This document shows, piece after piece, positions 11,501 to 21,518 of a stretch of DNA of 64,000 nt. The notes beneath the pieces were generated by a model that had not been told where the DNA came from, did no database searches, and saw only the letters and a program-made list of their open reading frames with translations. A program made the translations under genes and the position numbers. The first letter of the stretch is position 1, and each line of letters begins with the position of its first letter. This DNA comes from an uncultured Pelagibacteraceae bacterium (lineage in GTDB: Bacteria; Pseudomonadota; Alphaproteobacteria; Pelagibacterales; Pelagibacteraceae): the NCBI GenBank assembly GCA_902614975.1, contig CACMND010000004.1, positions 1 through 64,000 of the forward strand, in the 5' to 3' direction.

Positions 11501-11543
11501 CACAATTTTTTTAGATAAGGAGAATAAAAGACTAAATGCTTGA
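8541..11543 (+). CDS. soxA: Sarcosine oxidase, alpha subunit
   Basis: N-terminal 2Fe-2S-like/SoxA fold (GDTLASALLANGIHLVGRSFKYHRPRGI), FAD/NAD domain, C-terminal GcvT-like aminomethyltransferase domain. Confidence 0.93.
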   Translation: MPNYRIHKTEYIDETKRVSFKYDGKTYFGYEGDTLASALLANGIHLVGRSFKYHRPRGIVSCGAEEPNAICQIGSKKDLTEPNVRATELELYEGLEASSQNCWPNVKFDIGGINNFISPLIPAGFYYKTFMWPKSFWKKVYEPLIRLSAGLGKSPTGPDPDIYDHKYVHYDVLVIGGGVSGIIAAKMAAKNNLKTLLVDDKKILGGSTIYQNNESIKIDDKLSSEWLKNEIQEIKKLSNLTIKTRTSIAAYHGYNFLLAKENLTDHLPEEKKKNKIRQRLWKIRAKKVIIATGSIERPLVFNNNDRPGILLSNSINKYLDYYGVTCGENIILFTNNDSAYETSISLHKKGIKNIIVDLRKSASSELIKQAESLGIKIYFNHVVTNTFGYRKINSLEIMKLSEDGNTTIGNKIILSCDCLGMSGGWTPMVHMHTQSGGKLDFRDEDQVFLPKENSEDQISVGSCNGDFDLENIIDKTVNKINKFLEIDNQDYQDTNIICSKENDKRNIWLLPNKIPLGKTKCFIDFQNDSTAKDIKLALKEGFRSIEHVKRYTTTGMATDQGKLSNMHALGIIADTAGVKMGTLGTTTFRPPFTPLTFGTLVGRNVGKFFEVVRKTSMHEWHVENNAEFENVGQWKRPWYYPKNGENMHDAVQRESKSARDSAGILDASTLGKIDIQGTDASEFLNRVYTNAWSKLAIGKCRYGLMLNEDGMVYDDGVTTRISENHYLMTTTTGGAANVLSKLEDYLQTEWPELDVYLTSVTDHYSTASICGPNSKKILNKLFPNLDLSDENFPHMSFKEDKLKNINCRIMRISFTGELSYEINIESKYGHSLWKMCIEAGKEFNLTPYGTETMHLLRAEKGFIIVGQDTDGTMTPSDLQMDWIVSKKKYDFIGKRSLYRSDTVREDRKQLVGLLTDDPKEVLEEGAQIVSDVKSKPIDMLGHVTSSYFSPNLNKSIALAVVRSGKTMKGQKLIIPMENKNINVTVSDTIFLDKENKRLNA

Positions 11544-12084
11544 CATTTTACATCCAAATATTTGGAATATTAATAAAAACAATATCGATATTAATTTATC
11601 TGAAGAAAAAATTAAAATTAATATCAGGGGAAAAAATAAAGAATTTTATACCAAAGTGGGTAAAATTCTATCTATTATTTTACCTTCTGAGTCAAATACC
11701 AGTTCATCAAATGAAAACTATGATGTTTTGTGGCTAAGTCCGGATGAATGGATGATATATTTTGATGAAAATAAAAATGCAAATATTTTTGATCAACTTT
11801 ATAAAGATATTTCGTCTTTAAATTTTGGATCAATTACTGATGTCTCTTCACAATTAATTTGCATAAATATAAAAGGAGAAAATATATTTGAATTATTATC
11901 ATCTGGATCACCTTTTAATTTCGAAAAATTTAAAAATAATGTTGGTTCATCAACACAAACAATAGTAAATCATATTGATGTAATTCTTCATCACAAGTCA
12001 AAGAATAATGTTAATTTATTTGTAAGAAGATCGTTTTCAGAACACCTTTATGAATGGTTAGTTGATAGCTCTAATTTTGTCTAA
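11536..12084 (+). CDS. soxG: Sarcosine oxidase, gamma subunit
   Basis: Position after soxA and SoxG-like DVLWLSPDEWMIYF ... VRRSFSEHLYEWLVDSS. Confidence 0.88.
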   Translation: MLDILHPNIWNINKNNIDINLSEEKIKINIRGKNKEFYTKVGKILSIILPSESNTSSSNENYDVLWLSPDEWMIYFDENKNANIFDQLYKDISSLNFGSITDVSSQLICINIKGENIFELLSSGSPFNFEKFKNNVGSSTQTIVNHIDVILHHKSKNNVNLFVRRSFSEHLYEWLVDSSNFV

Positions 12085-13407
12085 TTTATAATTCAAATAA
12101 AAATAAGTATAACCAAGATACATCAAAGAAAAAATCCAATTGAATATTACCCATAACCAAAAAAATTCAGAAAAGTCAGAATTAAAATAAATTGCAGTAT
12201 AAAATACGACAAATGGAAAAATTCCATTTCGGCAAATATTAGCAATTAATGCGTTTTCAGCTTTTTTTAAAGCCATAAAAAAACCATTTGATAAAAAAAA
12301 TATTGGATAAGCTGGCAGCACAAAGGCTGAAATCTCTAAATATAATTTTCCAAATTCAACGACCTCTAAATCTTTTGAAAATAATTTTGTTATCATTTCA
12401 GCACCAAAATAAATAATAAAAGAAGAAATAATCATTATAATGAAAGCATATTTTATAGCTTGGAAGTACGTTTCTTTAATTCTTAAAATATTTTGTGCAC
12501 CAAAATTTTGAGCAATAATTGTGATAATTGCAGTATTTATTCCCAAGATTGGTAATAAAACAACTTGTTCTATTTTGGTACCAGCCCCATAACCAGCTGC
12601 TGCATATTCTCCTGATAAACCTGCATATTTGAATACAATAGCAGAAGCAATAGAATAACCACAAATTGAAATTATTATTGGCATTGATTGAAAAAAAATA
12701 TTTTTTAAAAAAAAAAATTTAGGGATAAAATAAGAAATAAGTATGTTTTTAAATAAATTACTTGTTAAAACTTTTTTAAATATGATTAAAAAAGCGACCG
12801 TTTGAGCAATTAGAGTTGCTATTGCAATACCCTTCATACCCAAAGCTGGTATGAAATAAAATCCAAATATTAAAATTGGATTTAACAATATGTTTAAAAA
12901 AAAAGATAATATTAAAGCATTTCTATAAGTTTTCGTATCACCTTCTGCATGAAGTAATGAATTTAATGCAACAACTAAAATAAAAATAAACGAACCAAGG
13001 AAAATGATATCTGTATATTGTAAGCCAAGATTTATTACCTCGTTAGTTGATCCCATAATTGAAAAAAGGTCTGATGCATAATTTAAACCAATAAAAGTAA
13101 TCAACAGAATTATCAAAAAAGAGAAGAAAATTAATTGGCAGAAATAAATTGAAGCATTTTTATTATTTTTTTCTCCAATGCTATTACCTATCAGTGATGT
13201 ACCTGCAACTGTGATACCAATAGATGAGGCAATAATAATAAAATAAATTGGAAAAGATTTTGTTAAAGCTGACAAAGCTTCAGGTGATATTTTTCCTGCA
13301 AAATATGTATCAGCAATATTATATAACGTTTGAAAGAGTGTACCTACAGATGCAGGTATCGCTAATTTTTTAATTAATTCTTTGATGTCGTCACTTAATA
13401 TATTCAT
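12058..13407 (-). CDS. MATE family multidrug/sodium exporter
   Basis: ~450 aa, about 12 hydrophobic segments, ADTYFAGKISPEALSALTKSFP and GTSLIGNSIGEKNNKNAS typical of MATE. Confidence 0.85.
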   Translation of the reverse strand: MNILSDDIKELIKKLAIPASVGTLFQTLYNIADTYFAGKISPEALSALTKSFPIYFIIIASSIGITVAGTSLIGNSIGEKNNKNASIYFCQLIFFSFLIILLITFIGLNYASDLFSIMGSTNEVINLGLQYTDIIFLGSFIFILVVALNSLLHAEGDTKTYRNALILSFFLNILLNPILIFGFYFIPALGMKGIAIATLIAQTVAFLIIFKKVLTSNLFKNILISYFIPKFFFLKNIFFQSMPIIISICGYSIASAIVFKYAGLSGEYAAAGYGAGTKIEQVVLLPILGINTAIITIIAQNFGAQNILRIKETYFQAIKYAFIIMIISSFIIYFGAEMITKLFSKDLEVVEFGKLYLEISAFVLPAYPIFFLSNGFFMALKKAENALIANICRNGIFPFVVFYTAIYFNSDFSEFFWLWVIFNWIFSLMYLGYTYFYLNYKLDKIRAIN

Positions 13408-13411
13408 GATA

Positions 13412-14284
13412 TTATTTTTTTGAATTTATCATTTGATTGTGCCTCATTGTGAAACGTTTTATTTGATCATTTGTCAATTTATCAAAACAATTTGGACATG
13501 ATAGACCTACTTTATACTTTTTTGATTTGGTTAGTTTTTTATGCAATGGCATTCTACAACCACCACAAACAGTATAATTTCCAATTTCTAAGTTTTTTTT
13601 AATAGTAACTCTTTTATCAAAAACAAAACATTCACCATTCCACTTACTTTTTTTTGGATCAGTTTTATTAAGATAATTTAAGATACCACCCTTAAGCATA
13701 TAAACATTTTTAAAACCTTTATTATTAAGATAATTAGACGCTTTTTCACACCTGATACCTCCGGTGCAAAACATCCCTATTGATTCATCTTTATTAAATT
13801 TTGATAAATAATTTTTAAAATCTCTAAAATTTTTAATTTCTGGATTAAGAGCATTTTCAAATGTACCAATCTTATATTCAAAAGGTTTTCTGGCATCAAT
13901 CAGTTTAATATTTTTTTTAGATATAAATTCGTCCCATTTTTTAGGCGATAAATATTTCTTATTAAAAAAATTTTTAAAATTAATTTTTTCATTAATTGGA
14001 ACTACTTCATCTTTTATTTTAACTTTATTTTTTGAGTATGGTAATATTTCTGAGTTAAATTTATTTTGAATATCAAATCTATCAATTGATAAGATATTCT
14101 TTATTTTTGTAATTGTAAGTTTAATTTTTTTATGACTACCTGATATTGTGCCATTAATTCCTTCGGGAGATAATATTATAAGACCTTTAATATCAAGCTT
14201 ATTAGTTTCTTTTAAAATATTTTTTTTAATAATTTTTAATTTATTAAGTTTTGATATTTTATAAAAAGATAGGATTTCAAACAT
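13412..14284 (-). CDS. trhO: Rhodanese-domain tRNA uridine hydroxylase (UPF0176/TrhO-like)
   Basis: LSPEGINGTISGS, rhodanese site GMFCTGGIRCEKASNYL, C-terminal CGGCRMPL...CPNC. Start taken as the internal ATG at 14284 (MFEILSFYK). Confidence 0.87.
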   Translation of the reverse strand: MFEILSFYKISKLNKLKIIKKNILKETNKLDIKGLIILSPEGINGTISGSHKKIKLTITKIKNILSIDRFDIQNKFNSEILPYSKNKVKIKDEVVPINEKINFKNFFNKKYLSPKKWDEFISKKNIKLIDARKPFEYKIGTFENALNPEIKNFRDFKNYLSKFNKDESIGMFCTGGIRCEKASNYLNNKGFKNVYMLKGGILNYLNKTDPKKSKWNGECFVFDKRVTIKKNLEIGNYTVCGGCRMPLHKKLTKSKKYKVGLSCPNCFDKLTNDQIKRFTMRHNQMINSKK

Positions 14285-14286
14285 AA

Positions 14287-14934
14287 TTACCAACAAACTG
14301 TAAAACCATCGCCAATTGGTAAAATATACTTATTAATTGATGATTTTTTTATATATTTATTAAATTCTCTTAATTTTATAGTTAATTTGTCTTTTATCTT
14401 TGGATTTGCAACATCTCCTTTCCAAAGTGTATTATCAATTAAAATTATACCCTTTTTGCTTTTTAATTTAAGAGACTGATTAAAATAATTTATATAATTT
14501 TCTTTATCTGCATCAATTAATATCACATCATATTTTTCCTTTTTCTTAATTAGATTTTCAAGAGCAATTTTTCCATTTTCACAAAGAAGATTTATTTTTT
14601 TATCTTGCTTTGCTTCTTTAAAAAACTTAATTGCCTCATTGTTAGTTTTTAAATTTTTATCTATACCAATTAATTTGCAATTCTTAGGTAAGGCGAGAGC
14701 AGCAGATAAAATGCTGTAACCTGTAAAAGTGCCTATTTCTAAATATGATTTATAGTTATTAATTTTTATGATAAATTGTATGAAGTTAGCTTGTAGAATT
14801 GAAATTTGTAATTTTTTAATATGACCAAGTTTTTCGTTATATTTTAATAATTTTTTTTGTACTTTGTGAAGATTATTTGTATGTGAAAAAATATAATTGA
14901 TCATATTTTGATCAATTATGAAATTTTTATCCAT
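14287..14934 (-). CDS. Class I SAM-dependent O-methyltransferase (caffeoyl-CoA type family)
   Basis: [50 protein letters not shown]. Confidence 0.88.
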   Translation of the reverse strand: MDKNFIIDQNMINYIFSHTNNLHKVQKKLLKYNEKLGHIKKLQISILQANFIQFIIKINNYKSYLEIGTFTGYSILSAALALPKNCKLIGIDKNLKTNNEAIKFFKEAKQDKKINLLCENGKIALENLIKKKEKYDVILIDADKENYINYFNQSLKLKSKKGIILIDNTLWKGDVANPKIKDKLTIKLREFNKYIKKSSINKYILPIGDGFTVCW

Positions 14935-16393
14935 TCAACTTTTCTTTTAATATTTTGTTTACTAATTGAGGATTGCCTTTTCCTTTACTTTCTTTCATGG
15001 CTTGACCAACAAAAAAACCAAATAATTTATCTTTACCAGATTTATATTCAGCAACCTTATCTGAATTATTTTCAATAACTTTATTTATCAATTCCTCTAT
15101 CGCTTTTGGATCGCTTTCTTGTTTTAAACTTTTTTCATTTACTATTATTAATGGATCTTGATCTCCATCTATCATTTGTTCAAAAACCGTTTTAGCTATT
15201 TTTCCTGATATGGTTCCATCTTTTATAAGGTTTATAAGTTTTGAAAGATTTTTAGCACTAACTGGGCTTTGAGATATTTCTAAATTTTTTTCATTTAAAA
15301 CTGCAAATAATTCACCTGTAATCCAGTTTGTTGCTAATTTAACATCTGAATTTTTTATAACTTCTTCAAAGAAATTTGATGTTTCAATATCAGATACCAA
15401 AATTGTTGCTTCATATGGCGAAAGATTAAATTTATCTATAAATCTTTTTTTCTTTTCATCTGGTAATTCAGGTATATCTGATTTTATTTTTTCAATTAAC
15501 TCTTGGCTTATTTCAAGCGGTAATAGATCTGGATCAGGAAAATATCTGTAATCATGCGCGTCTTCTTTTGATCTCATAGATCTTGTCTCATTTCTTTTAG
15601 TGTCAAAAAGTCTTGTCTCTTGATCTATTTCTTTCCCCTCCTCTAACAAATCTATTTGTCTATTTGCTTCGGATATTATTGCCATTTGCATAAATTTTAT
15701 TGAATTAACATTTTTAATTTCACACCTGGTGCCGAATTCAGTCACCCCTTTTAATCTTACTGATACATTAACATCTGCCCTCAAAGAACCTTCTTGCATA
15801 TTGCCATCACATGTTCCTAAATATCTCATTATCGATCTTAATTTTTTTATATAAACGTTGACTTCATCTGGTGATCTCAAATCAGGTTTGCTTACTATTT
15901 CCATTAAAGCCACTCCAGATCTATTTAAATCAACTAACGTATTATTTGGATCAATATCATGAATACTTTTACCTGCATCTTGCTCTAAGTGTAATCTTTC
16001 AATTCCAATTTCTTTTTGACCATTCGGCATATCCAAAATTACTTTTCCTTCACCGACAATTGGATATTTGTATTGAGAGATTTGATATCCTTGAGGTAAA
16101 TCTGCATAAAAATAATTTTTTCTATCAAAGACAGATTTTTTATTTATTTTGGCTTTAAGTCCTATTCCAGTTTTAATTGCTTGTTCAATACAAAATTCAT
16201 TTATAACTGGTAACATTCCTGGAAATGCTGCATCTACGAGACTAACTTGTGTGTTTGGTTCCGCGCCAAATTTTGTTGATGATTGAGAGAAAAGTTTTGA
16301 CTCTGAAGTAACTTGAGCGTGCACTTCTAAACCAATTATCACTTCATATTGTTTATTTTCTCTTTCAATAAGATATTCACTATTTTTACTCAC
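14927..16393 (-). CDS. gatB: Asp-tRNA(Asn)/Glu-tRNA(Gln) amidotransferase subunit B
   Basis: [32 protein letters not shown]-terminal GatB/YqeY region. Confidence 0.97.
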   Translation of the reverse strand: MSKNSEYLIERENKQYEVIIGLEVHAQVTSESKLFSQSSTKFGAEPNTQVSLVDAAFPGMLPVINEFCIEQAIKTGIGLKAKINKKSVFDRKNYFYADLPQGYQISQYKYPIVGEGKVILDMPNGQKEIGIERLHLEQDAGKSIHDIDPNNTLVDLNRSGVALMEIVSKPDLRSPDEVNVYIKKLRSIMRYLGTCDGNMQEGSLRADVNVSVRLKGVTEFGTRCEIKNVNSIKFMQMAIISEANRQIDLLEEGKEIDQETRLFDTKRNETRSMRSKEDAHDYRYFPDPDLLPLEISQELIEKIKSDIPELPDEKKKRFIDKFNLSPYEATILVSDIETSNFFEEVIKNSDVKLATNWITGELFAVLNEKNLEISQSPVSAKNLSKLINLIKDGTISGKIAKTVFEQMIDGDQDPLIIVNEKSLKQESDPKAIEELINKVIENNSDKVAEYKSGKDKLFGFFVGQAMKESKGKGNPQLVNKILKEKLNG

Positions 16394-17846
16394 TTAACCA
16401 CCAGTCTGAAATATCATTTTTAAAATTAATCTTATCTTCTAATGCATAAGAAATATTAAGTATATTTTGCTCATCAAAAGGTTTTCCAATTACTTGAAGG
16501 CCTAAAGGATAATTATTTTTATCTTTACCAGCTGGTATAGAAATACCTGGTAAGCCTGCTAGATTTATTGGAACTGTAAATATATCATTTAAATACATTG
16601 ATACTGGATCATTTGTTTTTTCACCAATTTTAAATGCTGAGCTTGGAGTAGATGGAGTTAAAATTGCATCAACTTTAGAAAATGCATTATCAAAATCTTT
16701 TTTTATTAATTGTCTTACTTTCTGCGCTTTTAGATAATAGGCATCATAGTAACCAGAAGATAAAACATAAGTTCCAATCATAATTCTTCTTTTAACTTCA
16801 TCACCAAAACCTTCAGATCTAGTTTTTTCGTACATTTCTATTAAATTTTGACCAGGAGATCTAAAACCATATTTAACACCATCATATCTAGCTAGATTTG
16901 ACGATGCTTCAGCTGGTGCAACAATATAATAAGTTGGTAATGCGTAATTAGTATGTGGAAGCGAAATATCGATAATTTCTGCTCCGCAATCTTTTGCATA
17001 TGAGATACCATTTTTCCAAAGCTGTTCAATTTCGTCAGGCATATTGTCAACTCTATATTCTTTAGGAATACCAATTTTCTTTCCTTTAATATCTTTTGAT
17101 AATTCTTTTGAATAATTATTTCTTTTGTAATCAATTGAAGTTGAATCTTTTTGATCAAATGAAGAGATTACCTCTAAAAGCATTGAACAGTCTTTTACAT
17201 TTTTCGTCATAGGTCCTGCTTGATCTAAAGATGAAGCAAATGCTACAATTCCATAACGAGAACAACTTCCATATGTAGGTTTAAGTCCAACGGTTCCTGT
17301 AAATGATGCTGGTTGACGAATAGATCCACCTGTATCTGTTCCAATAGTAACTGGAGTTAAATTTGCAGCAACAGCTGCAGAAGAACCTCCTGAAGATCCG
17401 CCAGGGACTAAATTTTCTCCTACCGGATTTTGAACATTTCCAAAAAAACTAGTTTCATTTGAAGAGCCCATAGCAAATTCATCACAATTAAGTTTACCAA
17501 GAAGTATTGCTCCTTGACTCCACAAATTTTGAGTAACTGTAGACTCATATGCGGGAACGAAGTTATTTAATATTTTGCTACCTGCTGTTGTTCTAACTCC
17601 ATTTGTACAAAATAAATCTTTAACAGCAATAGGAATACCTGGTAGTTTAAAATCTAAATTAGGATTAGAATCAAATTTCTTTGATTGATCTATTGCTTTT
17701 TCAAAATTATCCGTAACATAAACATTTAATTTTTTTGATTTTTCAGCGCGGTTTATAAATGCTTTTGTAATTTCCTCTGAAGATAGTTTTTTTTCTTTTA
17801 TATTCGATGTTAATTCGAATAAACTTTGACTTGTTATATCTGACAT
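16386..17846 (-). CDS. gatA: Asp-tRNA(Asn)/Glu-tRNA(Gln) amidotransferase subunit A
   Basis: Amidase signature [36 protein letters not shown]. Confidence 0.97.
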   Translation of the reverse strand: MSDITSQSLFELTSNIKEKKLSSEEITKAFINRAEKSKKLNVYVTDNFEKAIDQSKKFDSNPNLDFKLPGIPIAVKDLFCTNGVRTTAGSKILNNFVPAYESTVTQNLWSQGAILLGKLNCDEFAMGSSNETSFFGNVQNPVGENLVPGGSSGGSSAAVAANLTPVTIGTDTGGSIRQPASFTGTVGLKPTYGSCSRYGIVAFASSLDQAGPMTKNVKDCSMLLEVISSFDQKDSTSIDYKRNNYSKELSKDIKGKKIGIPKEYRVDNMPDEIEQLWKNGISYAKDCGAEIIDISLPHTNYALPTYYIVAPAEASSNLARYDGVKYGFRSPGQNLIEMYEKTRSEGFGDEVKRRIMIGTYVLSSGYYDAYYLKAQKVRQLIKKDFDNAFSKVDAILTPSTPSSAFKIGEKTNDPVSMYLNDIFTVPINLAGLPGISIPAGKDKNNYPLGLQVIGKPFDEQNILNISYALEDKINFKNDISDWWLSE

Positions 17847-18133
17847 TATTCAACAACCTTTGGTACAACAAAAAAATCTTTATTTTCTTCAGGTGAGTTT
17901 TTTAAAATTTTTTCTCTGATATTTTCTGATTTAATTTCATCTTTTCTAAATCTTAGGGTGGTCTCAGCAATTGATGTTAAAGCTTGAACATTATCAGTAT
18001 TTAATTCATTTAATTTTTCTATAAATTCAAATATATTGTTTAAGTCGACCTTTAATTTGTTAGCTTTTTCATCATCAATAGAAATTCTTGCTAATTTCGA
18101 AATGTGCTTTACTGTTTTAAGATCTATACTCAT
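17846..18133 (-). CDS. gatC: Asp-tRNA(Asn)/Glu-tRNA(Gln) amidotransferase subunit C
   Basis: [27 protein letters not shown]; start moved from 18190 to the ATG at 18133. Confidence 0.93.
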   Translation of the reverse strand: MSIDLKTVKHISKLARISIDDEKANKLKVDLNNIFEFIEKLNELNTDNVQALTSIAETTLRFRKDEIKSENIREKILKNSPEENKDFFVVPKVVE

Positions 18134-18182
18134 ATGGTAAAAATATTGCCGCAAACTATCACTTAAGTAAATAATATACAAT

Positions 18183-18638
18183 ATGATCACAATTGAGGAA
18201 TTTAAAAAGAAACAGCTGAATACATCTAGATTAATTGGTCTTGATTTAGGTTCAAAGAGAATTGGTGTAGCTATATGTGATGAAAATCAAAAAATTGCCA
18301 CACCCCTTAAAACAATAAACAAATCCAAATTTGAGGATCTTATCAATGAATTAGAGGATATAATTAAAGAAAATAATATTAAGGGAATAATTATTGGTAA
18401 TCCAATAAATATGGACGGAACGTTTGGTAAATCTTCTCAATCAGTCAATGATGTGTCAAAAGCAATATCAAAAGAAATTGATCTTCCAATAAGTCTTTGG
18501 GATGAAAGATTATCAACAGTTGGGGCGTTTAAATTAACTAAAAATTTAGGTATTAACGCAACTAAAATAGAAAAAAATATAGATAAAAATGCTGCTGCAT
18601 TTATCTTACAGGGTGCCATAGATTTTATTAATAATTAA
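18183..18638 (+). CDS. ruvX: Putative pre-16S rRNA nuclease YqgF/RuvX
   Basis: RLIGLDLGSKRIGVAICDENQKIATPLKTI, IIIGNPINMDGTFGKSS, WDERLST. Confidence 0.93.
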   Translation: MITIEEFKKKQLNTSRLIGLDLGSKRIGVAICDENQKIATPLKTINKSKFEDLINELEDIIKENNIKGIIIGNPINMDGTFGKSSQSVNDVSKAISKEIDLPISLWDERLSTVGAFKLTKNLGINATKIEKNIDKNAAAFILQGAIDFINN

Positions 18639-18659
18639 TACTTGCATTAATCAACCTTT

Positions 18660-19619
18660 GTGGCTATAGAGTTGGTTTTAATGGCAACTAAAACAAAAGC
18701 TATTAAAATTTCTCAAAAACATCTCTTAGGTATTCAAGATTTATCAATAAATGATGTTAATTTAATCTTAAAAGAAGCTGAAAAATTTATTGAATTAAAC
18801 AAAAGTAAAAATAAAAAATTAGATTTACTTAAAGGAAAAACACAAATTAACCTTTTTTTTGAACCATCAACAAGAACACAAAGCTCATTTGAACTAGCAG
18901 GAAAAAGATTAGGTGCAGATGTTATGTCAATGAATATAACAAACTCAGCAATTAAAAAAGGTGAAACGCTAATAGACACTGCAATGACATTAAATGCAAT
19001 GCATCCTGATATAATAGTTATTAGACATCAAGATTCAGGAGCTTGTAATCTTTTATCTCAAAAAGTTAATTGTGCTGTTTTAAATGCTGGTGATGGAAGG
19101 AGAGAGCATCCTACCCAAGCATTACTTGATGCATTAACTATATTGAATAGGAAAAAAAAAATCCAAGGATTAAAGGTTGCAATTTGTGGTGATATTCTAC
19201 ATTCAAGAGTAGCAAGATCTAATATTTACTTACTAAACATGTTGGGTGCAGAAGTTAATATTGTAGCTCCCTCAAACCTTTTACCAAAAGATATAGAAAA
19301 ATTTGGAGTTAATATTTTTTCAAATATGAAGAAAGGTGTAAAAGATTGCGACATAGTAATGATGCTTAGACTTCAAAATGAAAGAATGAGTAGTTCTTTC
19401 TTGTCATCTAATAGAGAGTATTATGAATACTATGGACTAACACAGGATAAATTAGAATATGCAAAATCAGACTCAATTATTATGCATCCTGGTCCAATGA
19501 ACCGCGGTATTGAAATTGATACAAAACTAGCTGATGACACCAATATGAGTGTTGTAAAAGAACAAGTTGAATTAGGTGTTGCGATAAGAATGGCATGTTT
19601 AAAAATTTTTTGTGAATAA
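18660..19619 (+). CDS. pyrB: Aspartate carbamoyltransferase, catalytic chain
   Basis: [44 protein letters not shown]. Start is GTG at 18660 or ATG at 18681. Confidence 0.96.
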   Translation: MAIELVLMATKTKAIKISQKHLLGIQDLSINDVNLILKEAEKFIELNKSKNKKLDLLKGKTQINLFFEPSTRTQSSFELAGKRLGADVMSMNITNSAIKKGETLIDTAMTLNAMHPDIIVIRHQDSGACNLLSQKVNCAVLNAGDGRREHPTQALLDALTILNRKKKIQGLKVAICGDILHSRVARSNIYLLNMLGAEVNIVAPSNLLPKDIEKFGVNIFSNMKKGVKDCDIVMMLRLQNERMSSSFLSSNREYYEYYGLTQDKLEYAKSDSIIMHPGPMNRGIEIDTKLADDTNMSVVKEQVELGVAIRMACLKIFCE

Positions 19620-20905
19620 TGAAAAAAAAATACTTTATTAACGCAAATATAATTGATCCTCATAACAATATAAATGAAATAGGAGGATTGATAATAGGTG
19701 AAAATGGAAAAATTGAAGGTGTTGGCAAAAAGGTGAATAAAAACAATATTCCTAGTAGAGAAAAAGTTATTGATTTAAAAGAGAATTATATTTTCCCAGG
19801 TATAGTTGATATGAGAGTATTTGTCGGTGAGCCAGGTTATGAGTATAAAGAAAATTTTAGAACTTTGAGCAATGCTGCATTATCCGGGGGAGTAACATCA
19901 GTTGTAACAATGCCTAATACTGATCCAATAATCGATAACGTTTCAATAGTAGATTTTTTAAAAAGAAGAGGAAGAGATAAATCAAAAATAAACATTTTTC
20001 CCACAGCATCTCTAACAAAGGGTACTGAAGGTTCAAATATGACAGAGTTTGGTCTTCTGCAAAGTAAAGGAATAATAGCATTTACAGATGGAATTAAAAC
20101 AATTCAGAATACAAGAGTTATGTCCAGAATAATGAATTCAGCAAAAGATTTAGGATCTTTAATAATGCAACATGCAGAAGATCGAGAATTAGCTGAAAAT
20201 GGCATGATAAATGATGGAATAATTTCAACAAAACTTGGTCTGCAAGGTATCCCAGAAATTGCAGAACTAATAATTATAGAGAGAGATTTAACATTATTAG
20301 AAGAATATAATTGTCGATATCACATTTCTCAGATTTCATCAGGAAAAGCAGTTGAAATTATTAAAGATAGAAAAGATAAAGTAAAATTTTCCTGTGGGGT
20401 ATCAATAAATAATTTATCTTTAAATGAAAATGATATTGGTGACTTTAGAACTTTTTTAAAATTGTCACCGCCACTTAGAACTGAGGATGATAGATTAAGT
20501 TTAGTGCAAGGATTAAATGATGGTACAATCGATGTAATAGTTTCAGATCACAAACCCGAAGATGAAGAGCAAAAAAGATTAACATTTGCTCAAGCCGCAA
20601 CAGGAGCAACTGGTATTGAAACGTTATTATCCTTGTCATTAGAATTATATCACAATGGATCAGTAAAACTTGAAAAAATTATTGCTGCATTAACCTCAAA
20701 TCCAGCAAAAATTTTGAAAATTAATAAAGGTAATTTATCCGTAGGTAATGATGCAGATTTCTGTATTGTGGATATAAATAAACCTTGGATAGTAAAGCAA
20801 GAAAATTTGGTTTCTAAATCAAAAAATACGTCAATTGAAAATAAAAGATTACAAGGAAAAGTAACCAATACATATGTAAAAGGACAAGAGCTTTACAATA
20901 TTTAA
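19619..20905 (+). CDS. pyrC: Dihydroorotase-like protein, probably PyrC'/PyrX (non-canonical metal site)
   Basis: Amidohydrolase fold, VVTMPNTDPIID, DVIVSDHKPED; adjacent to pyrB. Canonical DxHxH replaced by DMRVF. Confidence 0.88.
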   Translation: MKKKYFINANIIDPHNNINEIGGLIIGENGKIEGVGKKVNKNNIPSREKVIDLKENYIFPGIVDMRVFVGEPGYEYKENFRTLSNAALSGGVTSVVTMPNTDPIIDNVSIVDFLKRRGRDKSKINIFPTASLTKGTEGSNMTEFGLLQSKGIIAFTDGIKTIQNTRVMSRIMNSAKDLGSLIMQHAEDRELAENGMINDGIISTKLGLQGIPEIAELIIIERDLTLLEEYNCRYHISQISSGKAVEIIKDRKDKVKFSCGVSINNLSLNENDIGDFRTFLKLSPPLRTEDDRLSLVQGLNDGTIDVIVSDHKPEDEEQKRLTFAQAATGATGIETLLSLSLELYHNGSVKLEKIIAALTSNPAKILKINKGNLSVGNDADFCIVDINKPWIVKQENLVSKSKNTSIENKRLQGKVTNTYVKGQELYNI

Positions 20906-21478
20906 ATGGAAATTTTTATTTTATCACTTTTATCATATTTATTAGGTTCTATTCCTTTCGGTTTTATATTAACAAAAATTTTTTTAAAAAAAGACATAAG
21001 AGAAACAGGATCGGGTAATATAGGCGCCACCAATGTTTTAAGAACTGGTAATAAATTTTTAGGTTACTCAACTTTATTACTAGATATTTTAAAAGCGGTT
21101 TTGCCAATAATTTATGTTAAATTAAATTATCCAGAATTTATTTACATTTGTTCATTATCTGTTTTTTTAGGACATGTTTTTCCAATATGGTTAAAATTTA
21201 AAGGTGGTAAAGGTGTTGCAACATATGTTGGAATGTTGATTATTTTAAATTATTTTTTGGGTATTGTTTTTTGTATTGTTTGGGTAATTACATATTTAAT
21301 ATCTAAATACTCATCATTAGGATCAATTCTTGGATCATTAAGTGTTCCTATTTTTATATTTTTTTATAGCAACGATAACATTATGTTTTACTTCATAATG
21401 TTTATTTTAATTTTTTACACTCATAGAGAAAACGTTAAACGCTTGATAAATAAAGAAGAAACTAAGACAAAAATTTAA
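20906..21478 (+). CDS. plsY: Glycerol-3-phosphate acyltransferase PlsY
   Basis: YLLGSIPFGFILTKIF, GSGNIGATNVLRTGN, FKGGKGVATYVG. Confidence 0.95.
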   Translation: MEIFILSLLSYLLGSIPFGFILTKIFLKKDIRETGSGNIGATNVLRTGNKFLGYSTLLLDILKAVLPIIYVKLNYPEFIYICSLSVFLGHVFPIWLKFKGGKGVATYVGMLIILNYFLGIVFCIVWVITYLISKYSSLGSILGSLSVPIFIFFYSNDNIMFYFIMFILIFYTHRENVKRLINKEETKTKI

Positions 21479-21518
21479 TAATTTGACAGTTTAACTGTTT
21501 TAAGTACGTTCTCTAAAT

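Noticed and set aside
6845-12084. Sarcosine oxidase operon as an island integrated at tRNA-Ser
   Set aside because: The operon is on the 5' side of the tRNA; no integrase, no direct repeat of the tRNA 3' end and no composition shift visible by eye.
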